Shown here one piece after another: positions 46,668-54,265 of a DNA stretch of 64,000 nucleotides; position 1 is the stretch's first letter; the number at the start of each line of letters is the position of its first letter. Below the pieces are notes generated by a model. That model was not told the origin of the DNA and made no database searches. It worked only from the letters and a program-made list of their open reading frames with translations. This stretch comes from VRUE01 sp963697805 (GTDB taxonomy: Bacteria; Actinomycetota; Thermoleophilia; Solirubrobacterales; 70-9): assembly GCA_963697805.1 (NCBI GenBank), contig CAVOPB010000002.1:868001-932000 (forward strand), in the 5' to 3' direction. Both the position numbers and the translations under genes were made by a program.

Positions 46668-47900
46668 ATGAGCCCGATAACCCGCCGCAAGCTGCTGACC
46701 TCGGCCGGCATCGGCGCCGCCGGGATCGGCCTCGGCGCCGGTGGCTACCTGGCCGGCCGCGACTCGGCCGAAGCAAACGCCGAGGGCACCGGTTCGGTCG
46801 ACTACTACGGCGAGCATCAGGCCGGGATCGCCACCCCGGCCCAGGACCGCCTCCACTTCGCCTCCTTCGACCTCGAGACCGAAGATCGCGCGGAGCTGCG
46901 CGAGCTGATGCGTGAGTGGTCGCTGGCGGCCGCCGAAATGACCGCCGGCGAGTTGGTCGGTGACGTCAACGACCTCGAGCTGGCCCCGCCAGACGACACC
47001 GGCGAGACCGTCGGCCTGCTTCCCTCGAGCCTCACCGTCACCTTCGGATTTGGGCCGGGCCTGTTCGAGAAGCCCGGCCTCGGGCTGGCCGCGAAGCGCC
47101 CGGCGGCGCTGAGGCCGATCCCGCCGCTGCCGGCCGACGAGCTGAACCAGCTCGAAAGCGGGGGGGACATCTGCGTCCAGGCCTGCTCGGACGACCCCCA
47201 GGTCGCCTTCCACGCGGTCCGCAACCTGGCCCGGATCGGACGCGGCACGGTGACGATGCGCTGGTCGCAGCTCGGCTTCGGCCGCACCTCGACCACGAGC
47301 CGCAGCCAGGACACGCCGCGCAACCTGATGGGTATGAAGGACGGCACCGCCAACATCAGGGCCGAGGACACCGACGCGATGCAGCGCTTCGTCTGGCTTG
47401 GCACCGGCGACTCGCCGGCCTGGATGACCGGCGGGACCTACATGGTCGCGCGCCGAATCCGGATGCTGCTCGAGATCTGGGACCGCTCCTCGCTCGAAGA
47501 CCAGGAGCAGACGATCGGCCGCCACAAGTACAGCGGCGCCCCGCTCGGCCACAGCGACGAGTTCGACCCCCTGCCGCTCGACTCCGAACGGGACGGCAGG
47601 CCGCTGATCCCGGTCGACGCCCACGTCCGCCTCGCCTCCGCCGAGGTCAACGGCGAGCGGATCCTGCGGCGCGGCTATTCGTTCACCGACGGGGTCGACG
47701 AGCGGCTCGGCGAGCTCGAAGCCGGGCTCTTCTTCATCTGCTTCCAGCGCGACCCCGTGAAGCAGTTCGTCGCGATCCAGCGGCGCCTCGGCGAATCGGA
47801 CGCGCTGAACGAGTACATAAAGCACGTCGGCAGCGCCGTCTTCGCGGTCCCCCCCGGAGCCCGAAGTGGCGGCTACATGGGCGAGACCCTTCTCGGCTGA
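46668..47900 (+). CDS. efeB: EfeB-type Dyp peroxidase, Tat-exported
   Basis: 410 residues. Twin-arginine signal TRRKLLTSAGIGAAGIG. The Dyp fold carries GMKDGTANIRAEDTD (catalytic Asp of the GxxDG motif), GGTYMVARRIRMLLEIWDR and HVRLASAEVNGERILRRGYS (proximal-His region). In EfeUOB systems this haem peroxidase oxidises ferrous iron or handles haem at the cell surface. Gene order here is U-B-O rather than U-O-B. Confidence 0.93.
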   Translation: MSPITRRKLLTSAGIGAAGIGLGAGGYLAGRDSAEANAEGTGSVDYYGEHQAGIATPAQDRLHFASFDLETEDRAELRELMREWSLAAAEMTAGELVGDVNDLELAPPDDTGETVGLLPSSLTVTFGFGPGLFEKPGLGLAAKRPAALRPIPPLPADELNQLESGGDICVQACSDDPQVAFHAVRNLARIGRGTVTMRWSQLGFGRTSTTSRSQDTPRNLMGMKDGTANIRAEDTDAMQRFVWLGTGDSPAWMTGGTYMVARRIRMLLEIWDRSSLEDQEQTIGRHKYSGAPLGHSDEFDPLPLDSERDGRPLIPVDAHVRLASAEVNGERILRRGYSFTDGVDERLGELEAGLFFICFQRDPVKQFVAIQRRLGESDALNEYIKHVGSAVFAVPPGARSGGYMGETLLG

Positions 47901-47940
47901 GCGCGCCCCTTCATTTCCGACCGCGTCGCTCGGGGTTTTT

Positions 47941-47958
47941 AGTTAGGGTGCCCTAACT
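47941..47958. promoter_or_regulatory. IdeR/DtxR-like iron box upstream of efeO
   Basis: AGTTAGGGTGCCCTAACT is an 18-base inverted repeat (8-bp arms, TG centre) containing TTAGG-N4-CCTAA. It lies 36 bases before the efeO start and suggests efeO has its own iron-repressed promoter. Confidence 0.75.
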
Positions 47959-47993
47959 CGTCCACGGAGAATGACCAGGAGCCTCGAAGCAGA

Positions 47994-49115
47994 ATGATGA
48001 AACACGCCGCCTGCGCCGCCCTGATCGGGGCCTCGCTCGGCCTTCTGGCGGTCTTCACGACCGCCTGTGGATCAAACGAAGATGTCCCCAAGGGCGCGAA
48101 GACGCTGTCATTCAAGTTGACCGACGCCGGATGCGACCCGCACAACGCCAAGGCGCCGGCGGGGCCGATCAACTTCGAGATCGAAAACGCGGGCAGCGGG
48201 ACGGTCACCGAGCTCGAGGTGCTCGACGGGGAAACGATCCTCGGCGAGAAGGAGAACCTCACCGAGGGCCTCTCCGGCAGCTTCTCGCTGACCCTGGAGC
48301 AAGGCGAGTACACCCTGCGCTGCAACGGCGGCGAGGAAGAAGACGGGACGATCACCGTCACCGGCAAGCTGCAGGCCGAGAATAGCCCCGAGGTCGAGGC
48401 GGCGATCTCCGAATACCGCAAGTACCTCGAGCAGAACACCTCCGGGCTTGTCGCCCAGACCAAGCCGTTCGTGGCCGCGGTCGTCGCCGGCGAAGTCGAG
48501 AAGGCGATGTCGCTGTATCCGGCGGCCCGGATCCCCTACGAGCGGATCGAGCCGGTGGCCGAGTCCTTCGGCGACCTCGACCCGCGCATCGACGCCCGGG
48601 AAAATGACGTTCCGAAGGGCGAATGGGGCGGCTTCCACAAGATCGAGAAGGGGCTCTGGGAAGAAGGCACCGCCGAGGGCATGGCCCCGGTCGCCGAACA
48701 GCTGCTCGCCGACGTCGAAGAACTGCAGGCCAAGGTCAGGACGGTCGATCTCCAGGCGGTCCAGATCGCGAACGGCGCCAACGAGCTCCTGGGCGAGGTC
48801 TCGGCTTCGAAGATCACCGGCGAGGAGGAGCGCTACTCGCACATCGATCTGGTCGACTTCGAGGCCAACGTCGAAGGGGCCGAGGTCGCGTTTGAATCGG
48901 TCGAGCCCCTACTCAGTGCCGAGAACCCGAAGCTGGCGAAGGAAATCGAAGCCGACTTCGCCAAGGTCTATGCGGCCCTGAAGCCCTACCGGCGTGGCGG
49001 CGGCTTCGTCCCCTACACCGCTCTCACCTCCGCCGACACCCGCAAGCTGGCGCAGTCGATCGACGTGCTCGCCGAGAAGCTCTCGCAGGTGCCGGCCGAA
49101 ATCGTCGGCGCATAG
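47994..49115 (+). CDS. efeO: EfeO-type iron-binding lipoprotein (cupredoxin + M75 domain)
   Basis: 373 residues. Lipoprotein signal with lipobox Cys25 (VFTTAC). The N-terminal cupredoxin-like domain (~37-125; FKLTDAGCDPHNAKAPAGPI, YTLRCNGGEEEDG) is followed by an imelysin/M75 helical domain with GGFHKIEKGLWEEG (HxxE metal motif) and YSHIDLVDFEANVEGAE. It would capture ferric iron and pass it to EfeU. Two adjacent ATG codons make the start 47994 or 47997. It has its own iron box. Confidence 0.93.
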   Translation: MMKHAACAALIGASLGLLAVFTTACGSNEDVPKGAKTLSFKLTDAGCDPHNAKAPAGPINFEIENAGSGTVTELEVLDGETILGEKENLTEGLSGSFSLTLEQGEYTLRCNGGEEEDGTITVTGKLQAENSPEVEAAISEYRKYLEQNTSGLVAQTKPFVAAVVAGEVEKAMSLYPAARIPYERIEPVAESFGDLDPRIDARENDVPKGEWGGFHKIEKGLWEEGTAEGMAPVAEQLLADVEELQAKVRTVDLQAVQIANGANELLGEVSASKITGEEERYSHIDLVDFEANVEGAEVAFESVEPLLSAENPKLAKEIEADFAKVYAALKPYRRGGGFVPYTALTSADTRKLAQSIDVLAEKLSQVPAEIVGA

Positions 49116-49166
49116 AAGGGCTTGTTCTTTAGGTTCCCTGTAACAGCACTGTGAAGAATCCGCGGA

Positions 49167-49763
49167 GTGGAATGGTCGATCCTCCATGCCCTCAATGACT
49201 TCCTGCGCCAGCACGATGCCGTCGAGGACCCGCTCGTCTTCTACATCAACATCTCCGAGGTGCTGTTCGCGGCGACCCTGGCTGTGATCTTCCTCGCGGC
49301 GCAGGGTCGCCGCTGGCGCGATTGGCGGCGGGCATCCGTCGCCGCGGGATTGAGCGCGGGTCTCGCCCTCGCCCTCGCCGCGGTCATCGCCGGCCTCGTC
49401 GATCGCGCGCGGCCGTTCGTCGCCGATCCGGGGCAGCTGCACCTGTTCGTGGCCCATAGCGCCGACCCGAGCTTTCCAAGCGATCACGCGACGGCCTCCT
49501 TTGCGATCGCGACCGCGATCCTCCTGCGGAAGCCCCGCTGGGGGCTCGTGGCAATGGCCCTGGCCGCGATTCTCTCGGTCGGACGCGTGGCGGCGGGCGT
49601 CCACTACCCGAGCGACGCCCTCGCGGGTGTCGTCCTCGGAGCCGCAGCCGCGCTGCTGCTCTGGGCAGCGCCACTGCGCAGCAGGATCGACTCTGTCTCG
49701 GACCGCGTCGGCGGATGGTGGGACGAGGCGGTCGCCCAGTCCCGGCGGATGCTGGCTCGGTGA
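49167..49763 (+). CDS. PAP2-family membrane phosphatase
   Basis: 198 residues with five to six hydrophobic helices and all three acid-phosphatase motifs: VDRARPFVADPG (motif 1, partly degenerate), PSFPSDHATASFAIA (PSDH) and SVGRVAAGVHYPSDALAG (SRxxxxxHxxxD). Likely an undecaprenyl-diphosphate or phosphatidate phosphatase. The start is GTG 49167. The ~50-base gap from efeO contains TTAGGTTCCCTGTAA, too far from consensus to call an iron box. Confidence 0.9.
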   Translation: MEWSILHALNDFLRQHDAVEDPLVFYINISEVLFAATLAVIFLAAQGRRWRDWRRASVAAGLSAGLALALAAVIAGLVDRARPFVADPGQLHLFVAHSADPSFPSDHATASFAIATAILLRKPRWGLVAMALAAILSVGRVAAGVHYPSDALAGVVLGAAAALLLWAAPLRSRIDSVSDRVGGWWDEAVAQSRRMLAR

Positions 49764-49773
49764 GCGGCGAAAA

Positions 49774-50655
49774 CTAGAGAGCCTGCGGCCGAGGGGCGGG
49801 GGCGGTCACCCGTTCCCCGGCCGGCAGCAGCAGCGCCGAGGCGCAGACCATCAAGAAGGCGGATGACTGGAGGACGACCCCGAGCGGGTCGGAGGAGAGG
49901 GGGTCGCCGAAGACCAGGACGCCGGCGGCAATCTGGGTCGTGTTGGCGACCAGCCCCATCAGGCCGATCGTCTCGATCGCGCCGCCTCGCTGCAGCGCCG
50001 AGACCGCGGTGTACTGGGCGAGGATGCCGCAGAGGACGATGAGCGCGACCCAGCCGGAGACGATCGGGGCGCCCAGCCCGGCGGCGCCTGTGAGTCCCTT
50101 GATCGCGACCCCCGCGAGGGCGAACAGGGTGCCGGCGAGTGCGGCAAGGAGAATGCCGCCGTGAGAGTGGAGGCGCTCGGTGCGGTGGCCCAGGGCCAGC
50201 GCCGCGGCGATCAGGGCGAGGCCTCCCTCGAAGCCGAGGATCGGCGCCCACTCGAACTGTGAATGGCTGCCGCTGAACTGCGGCACGGTCACAGCGAGGA
50301 GGGCGAGGCCGGCGCCGCCGAGGAACAGGGCGAGCCACTGGCGTCGCTCGACCGGGCTGCCGAACAGACGTTGTGACATCACCGCCAGGGTTACGGCACC
50401 ACCGGCGAGGATCCCCTGTACGAGGGAGATCGGAGCCATCGAGAGCGATGCGACGTGGATCAGCCAGGCGACGGCCGCGAGCCCCCACCCGGCGACGAAC
50501 CAGCGCGACCGGGAGAGCTCGCGAGCACTCTGCAGCGGCCTGCGGATGTGGACGGGAGCGACTCCCTGGCATCCGCGGTGCTTGAACAGGCTCGCCATGT
50601 TTGCCATCAGGGCCGCGACCAGGGCGAGCGCGATACCGATCTGAGCAGAGCCCAT
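49774..50655 (-). CDS. DMT/EamA-superfamily transporter
   Basis: 293 residues with about nine to ten TM segments: GIALALVAALMANMASLFKH, GWGLAAVAWLIHVASLSMAP, ILAGGAVTLAVMSQRLFGSP and GGILLAALAGTLFALAGVAI, for example. The internal duplication and the TM1/TM2 pattern (SLVQGILAGGAV) fit the DMT superfamily, perhaps the magnesium transporter NIPA-like/DUF branch. ATG 50655 is taken; upstream frame extension is antisense to the next gene. Substrate unknown. Confidence 0.85.
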   Translation of the reverse strand: MGSAQIGIALALVAALMANMASLFKHRGCQGVAPVHIRRPLQSARELSRSRWFVAGWGLAAVAWLIHVASLSMAPISLVQGILAGGAVTLAVMSQRLFGSPVERRQWLALFLGGAGLALLAVTVPQFSGSHSQFEWAPILGFEGGLALIAAALALGHRTERLHSHGGILLAALAGTLFALAGVAIKGLTGAAGLGAPIVSGWVALIVLCGILAQYTAVSALQRGGAIETIGLMGLVANTTQIAAGVLVFGDPLSSDPLGVVLQSSAFLMVCASALLLPAGERVTAPAPRPQAL

Positions 50656-50663
50656 CGGGCCCT

Positions 50664-51068
50664 CTAGCCGTGGCTCGCGATGGCCCGGCGGGCGTCGGCG
50701 CGGTCGCGGTCGGTGCCGGGTGGCGGGCTCTCGTCCATGTTCAGTCGCTTGCGCGCGGCGGCCACGGCCGAGGCGCTGGTGCGGCAAGCCCTGGCGATGG
50801 TGTTGTCGGTGAGCGTGGGGGTGCGCCGCACCTCGAACTCGATCAGGCCGGCCCGGCGGGCTTTGGCACGGACGTCGGTGCCGCAATCGGTCGGCGTCGC
50901 GGCCAGGGCCTCATCGGCGGCTCGGGCGCGGCGGCACGCGAGGCAGAAGTCGCCCTCGGCGCCGCTCTCCCAGCTATCCGGAAGCGGCACCGGCTTGCTG
51001 TCGATTCGGCCGACAGCCATCTGACAGCGGTCGCAGGTCCATCTCCTTGCTGCAGAGCGTGAGGTCAT
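50664..51068 (-). CDS. Small zinc-ribbon/HTH-like protein
   Basis: 134 residues: CDRCQM and CLACRRAR form a likely four-Cys zinc site. A helical segment follows (TLTDNTIARACRTSASAVAA, then ARKRLN) that looks like a helix-turn-helix. It overlaps the helicase stop by ATGA, so the two genes are coupled. DNA- or RNA-binding is plausible, function unknown. Confidence 0.7.
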   Translation of the reverse strand: MTSRSAARRWTCDRCQMAVGRIDSKPVPLPDSWESGAEGDFCLACRRARAADEALAATPTDCGTDVRAKARRAGLIEFEVRRTPTLTDNTIARACRTSASAVAAARKRLNMDESPPPGTDRDRADARRAIASHG

Positions 51069-52324
51069 CGAGCCCTGCTCGCCTTCCGGCGGCGGGAGCG
51101 GGCGTGGTCCCGCTTCCCGTGCGCTCGATTCGCGGTCCGCTGGTCGCGCTGACCTTCGGCGCCGTTGTACTCCCTGGCGAGGCCGAGGTCGCCGGCCATC
51201 CGGCGCACCTCGTCGGCCTGGTCGGCGAGGACGAAGCTGATCCCGGTGCCGCGGCGCCCGGCGCGGCCGGTGCGGCCGACCCGGTGCACGTAGGAGTCGC
51301 GATCGGCCGGGGCGTCGTAGTTGATGACGTGGGTGATGCCGGAGACGTCGATTCCGCGGGCGGCGACGTCGGTCGCGATCAGAGCGTCGACCTTGCCGGC
51401 GTCGAACCGGGCAAGGGCCCGTTCGCGTTGGTGCTGGCTCTTGTCGCCGTGCATCGCCACGGTCTCGAGCCCGTGGCTGCGGAGCCGTTTGGAGAGGCGG
51501 TCGGCGCCGCGCTTGGTGCGGACGAAAACCAGGGTGCTGCTGTCCTCGGCGCCGCGCAGCTGCGCGACCAGGTGGTCGAGCTTGGCGCTCTGGGAGTCGA
51601 CGTGGAGAAAGCGGTGCTCGATGTCGGCGGTGTCGCGCTCGTCCTTCGCCTGGGTGTGGCGGCGCGCGTCACGGGTATAGGCGGCGGCGATCTTGCCGGT
51701 CGCGCCCTCGAGCGTCGCCGAGAAGAAGAGGGTCTGGCGCCGGTCGGGTGTCCGGGCGACGATCCGGCTGACCGCCGGCTTGAAGCCCATGTCGAGCATT
51801 CGGTCGGCCTCGTCGAGGACGAGGACGCGGACCTGGTCGAGCGAGACGACACCGCGGTCGATCAGGTCCTCGAGCCGGCCGGGGGTGGCGACGAGGATGT
51901 CGGCGCGGCCGGCCGCCTTGATCTGCGGGCCGAAGCCGACGCCGCCATAGACGGCGCTGACCCTGAGACCGCGGGCGTCGGCGATCGAGCGCAGCTCCTC
52001 GACGATCTGGGCCGCGAGCTCTCGAGTGGGGGCGAGGACCAGGGCCGAGGTGCTCTTGGACCCGGGCTCGATCAGCTCGACCAGCGGGATGCCGAACGCG
52101 AGCGTCTTGCCAGAGCCGGTCGGCGACTGGACGAGCAGGTCGTGCCCGGCGAGCGCGTCACGGACGACCAGTTGTTGGACGGGAAAGGGTGAGGTGATGT
52201 CGCGGCGAGCGAGCGCGCGCACCACGGTTTGTGAGATGCCGAGATCGGCAAACGAAGTGATTGTTGTGGCTCCTTGTTGAGCGTCTAGGGGAGATCCAGT
52301 GGCCCCAAGACGCCAGCGGCGCAC
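51065..52324 (-). CDS. DEAD-box RNA helicase
   Basis: A DEAD-box helicase of up to 419 residues: Q-motif block FADLGISQTVVRAL, SPTGSGKT (I), PTRELAAQ (Ia), TPGR (Ib), DEAD (II), SAT (III), IATDVAARGIDV (V) and HRVGRTGRAG (VI). A basic tail (AHGKRDHARSRRRKASRAR) follows, as in RhlE/CsdA types. The only conventional in-frame start upstream of the Q motif is GTG 52324. A good AAGGAG site instead sits 8 bases before an ATC codon (ITSFADLG), so the true N-terminus is unsure. Confidence 0.93.
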   Translation of the reverse strand: MRRWRLGATGSPLDAQQGATTITSFADLGISQTVVRALARRDITSPFPVQQLVVRDALAGHDLLVQSPTGSGKTLAFGIPLVELIEPGSKSTSALVLAPTRELAAQIVEELRSIADARGLRVSAVYGGVGFGPQIKAAGRADILVATPGRLEDLIDRGVVSLDQVRVLVLDEADRMLDMGFKPAVSRIVARTPDRRQTLFFSATLEGATGKIAAAYTRDARRHTQAKDERDTADIEHRFLHVDSQSAKLDHLVAQLRGAEDSSTLVFVRTKRGADRLSKRLRSHGLETVAMHGDKSQHQRERALARFDAGKVDALIATDVAARGIDVSGITHVINYDAPADRDSYVHRVGRTGRAGRRGTGISFVLADQADEVRRMAGDLGLAREYNGAEGQRDQRTANRAHGKRDHARSRRRKASRAR

Positions 52325-53216
52325 GGAGGAAACGGAACCTCTCGGGGCGGCGTATTGGCCAGACCCGACTCAACAAACGGTAGCAGCCGCCGGCCCGGAC
52401 ACCCACATCGGCAGACGGAATCCGCGTGTAGCATCGCGCGCCATCGACGAGTTTCGCTCGCCCGCAGAGCAGTACGACCGCTTCATGGGCCGCTACACGG
52501 TCCCCTTGGCACGAGCGTTCGCGGACGCGATCGGGGTCGGGAAGGGGATGCGCGTCCTCGACGTCGGCTGTGGCCCGGGGGGGCTTACGACGGAGCTCGC
52601 GGCGAGGGTCGGTGAGGAGAACGTCGCCGCGATCGATCCGGCGCCGCAGTTCGCCGCCGCCTGTCGAGCTCGTAACCCGGATGCCGACGTGCGCGTCGGC
52701 GTCGCCGAGGAGCTGCCGTGGGACAACGACGCCTTTGACACCGCACTCGCGTGCCTGGTCATGGCCTTCATGCGCGATGCCGATGCGGGGGTCCGCGAGA
52801 TGGCCCGAGTGACCAAGCCGGGCGGTGCGGTGGCCGCCTGCATGTGGGACATCGCCGGCGGTGGGATGACCATGCTGCGGACCTTCTGGGCCGCGATGCG
52901 CACCGTGAAGCCGAACGCCGAGAGCGAGCTGCGGCGGCCTGGAACATGGGAGGGCGACATAGCCGAGCGCCTCGAGCGCTCCGGGCTTCGCGACATCTCC
53001 GCGGGCAGCCTGAACGTGGCCGTCGACTACGACGATTTCGACGACTTCTGGGAGCCGTTCACCTTCGCGGTCGGGCCCTCGGGGAAGGCGCTGGCCGCGC
53101 TCGACGACGAGGGCCGGGCCGCCGTCCGCGAGGCGGCCCGTGCCGAGGTCCCGGTTGGGCCCTTCACGCTTGACGCGCGCGCGTGGTACGCGAGCGGGAG
53201 GAAAGCTGCGAACTAA
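52299..53216 (+). CDS. SAM-dependent methyltransferase (class I)
   Basis: The SAM-binding core is MRVLDVGCGPGGLTTELAAR, with AIDPAPQF, AEELPWDNDAFDTALACLVM and MARVTKPGGAVAA. EQYDRFMGRY precedes it, as in UbiE/methyltransferase-11 proteins that begin a few residues earlier. The coordinates use GTG 52299, but residues 1-~45 look non-coding and overlap the divergent helicase start. ATG 52485 is the first conventional start inside the family region; the real start may lie near 52,443. The substrate is unknown. Confidence 0.85.
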   Translation: MAPRRQRRTEETEPLGAAYWPDPTQQTVAAAGPDTHIGRRNPRVASRAIDEFRSPAEQYDRFMGRYTVPLARAFADAIGVGKGMRVLDVGCGPGGLTTELAARVGEENVAAIDPAPQFAAACRARNPDADVRVGVAEELPWDNDAFDTALACLVMAFMRDADAGVREMARVTKPGGAVAACMWDIAGGGMTMLRTFWAAMRTVKPNAESELRRPGTWEGDIAERLERSGLRDISAGSLNVAVDYDDFDDFWEPFTFAVGPSGKALAALDDEGRAAVREAARAEVPVGPFTLDARAWYASGRKAAN

Positions 53217-54217
53217 CCGGGCCCGAGCCAGGTCATCGATACCTCGGGGCTGGTCTCGGCGCCGCCGCTGGAGACCCCGAGGTTGAGGGCCCCGCCCGAG
53301 GTCTGCTCGACCCTGGCCTCGGCGAAGTCCCCGGCATTCATCAGGTAGACGGTCGATAGGGCCTCGGGTGATTCGGAGGTATCGGCGGCGGAATCGGCGA
53401 CGAAACCGACGAACTTGCTGCCGTTGATCTCGATCCCCAGGTCGCGCTCGCCATTCGAGTTCCCGGCCCAGAAGACGTTCGCAGTCAGCATGTAGATGCC
53501 GTCGATCGGGGCGGTCAGCCTCGTGTTGTTGGTGCCGGAGTGGAGCCCGGCGGTGTCCCAGGTCTCGCTCGTCAGCTGGATCGAGGCAAAGTTCCCGTTG
53601 GGAATCGACTGCGTCGCTGTCCGCCGCACCCGCGCTGACGGGATGATCGCGAGGTTGGCGGGGGCCACGGTGGCGCCCGCGAGGTCGGCGCCGGTGAGGC
53701 TGCCGTTGAAGACGTCGGCGCCGGTCAGGCTCTCGGCCTGGACGTCGGCGCCGGTCAGGCTCCCCTCCTGGACGTCGGATCCGGTCAGCCCCTGGTCGAG
53801 GACGTCGGCGCCGGTCAGGGTGCCGTTGAGGATGTTGGTGCCCAGCAGGGTCTCGTTGCCGACGTCGGCGCCGGTCAGGCTTCCGTTGAGGACGCTGGTC
53901 CCGGTCAGGGTCTCGGTGGCCAGGTCGGCTCGGGTGAGGCTGCCGTCACTGACCTCGATCCCGCTCAGCGAGCCCTTCTGCACGTCGGAGCCGGTGACGC
54001 TCCCGTCTTGGAGGTCGGCGCCGGTCAGACCTCCGTCGAGCACGTCGGCGCCGGTCACGGCGCCATCCTGGATGTGGCGGCTCCTGATCGCGTTCTTGCG
54101 GATGCCGTTCGGGCCGATCTTGCCGGCCGCGTAGGCGCCGGTGCCTCCGAGCGCGATGAACAGGGCCAGAAGAGCGAGGTGGTTCTGGCGAACGTAGATG
54201 CCGAACTTCCTCGTCAT
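53213..54217 (-). CDS. Exported decapeptide-repeat protein with C1q-like domain
   Basis: 334 residues. An N-terminal basic/hydrophobic export segment (NHLALLALFIALGGTGAYAA) is followed by 13 decapeptides (residues 52-181) of form GSLTGADVxx, each equal to two pentapeptide repeats. The C-terminal ~135 residues are beta-rich (RLTAPIDGIYMLTANVFWAG, NGERDLGIEINGSKFVGFV), like a C1q/TNF jelly roll. A surface or extracellular structural/binding protein is likely. It converges on the methyltransferase gene with a 4-base overlap. Confidence 0.82.
   Translation of the reverse strand: MTRKFGIYVRQNHLALLALFIALGGTGAYAAGKIGPNGIRKNAIRSRHIQDGAVTGADVLDGGLTGADLQDGSVTGSDVQKGSLSGIEVSDGSLTRADLATETLTGTSVLNGSLTGADVGNETLLGTNILNGTLTGADVLDQGLTGSDVQEGSLTGADVQAESLTGADVFNGSLTGADLAGATVAPANLAIIPSARVRRTATQSIPNGNFASIQLTSETWDTAGLHSGTNNTRLTAPIDGIYMLTANVFWAGNSNGERDLGIEINGSKFVGFVADSAADTSESPEALSTVYLMNAGDFAEARVEQTSGGALNLGVSSGGAETSPEVSMTWLGPG
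53675..54064 (-). repeat. 13 tandem 30-bp units encoding decapeptides
   Basis: In-frame 30-base units encode LTGADV-centred decapeptides, with cggcgccggtcagg recurring on the plus strand at near-30-base spacing. Sequence varies among units, so the array is old or drifting, but copy-number change by slippage is possible. Confidence 0.85.
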
Positions 54218-54265
54218 TTCGATCCGACGCTATCCCGCCCCGACCCCGGGGTCAAGCCGGGCCGT

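Noticed and set aside
49132..49146. TTAGGTTCCCTGTAA before the PAP2 gene as a third iron box
   Set aside because: The right arm departs from CCTAA and PAP2 has no iron role I know of.
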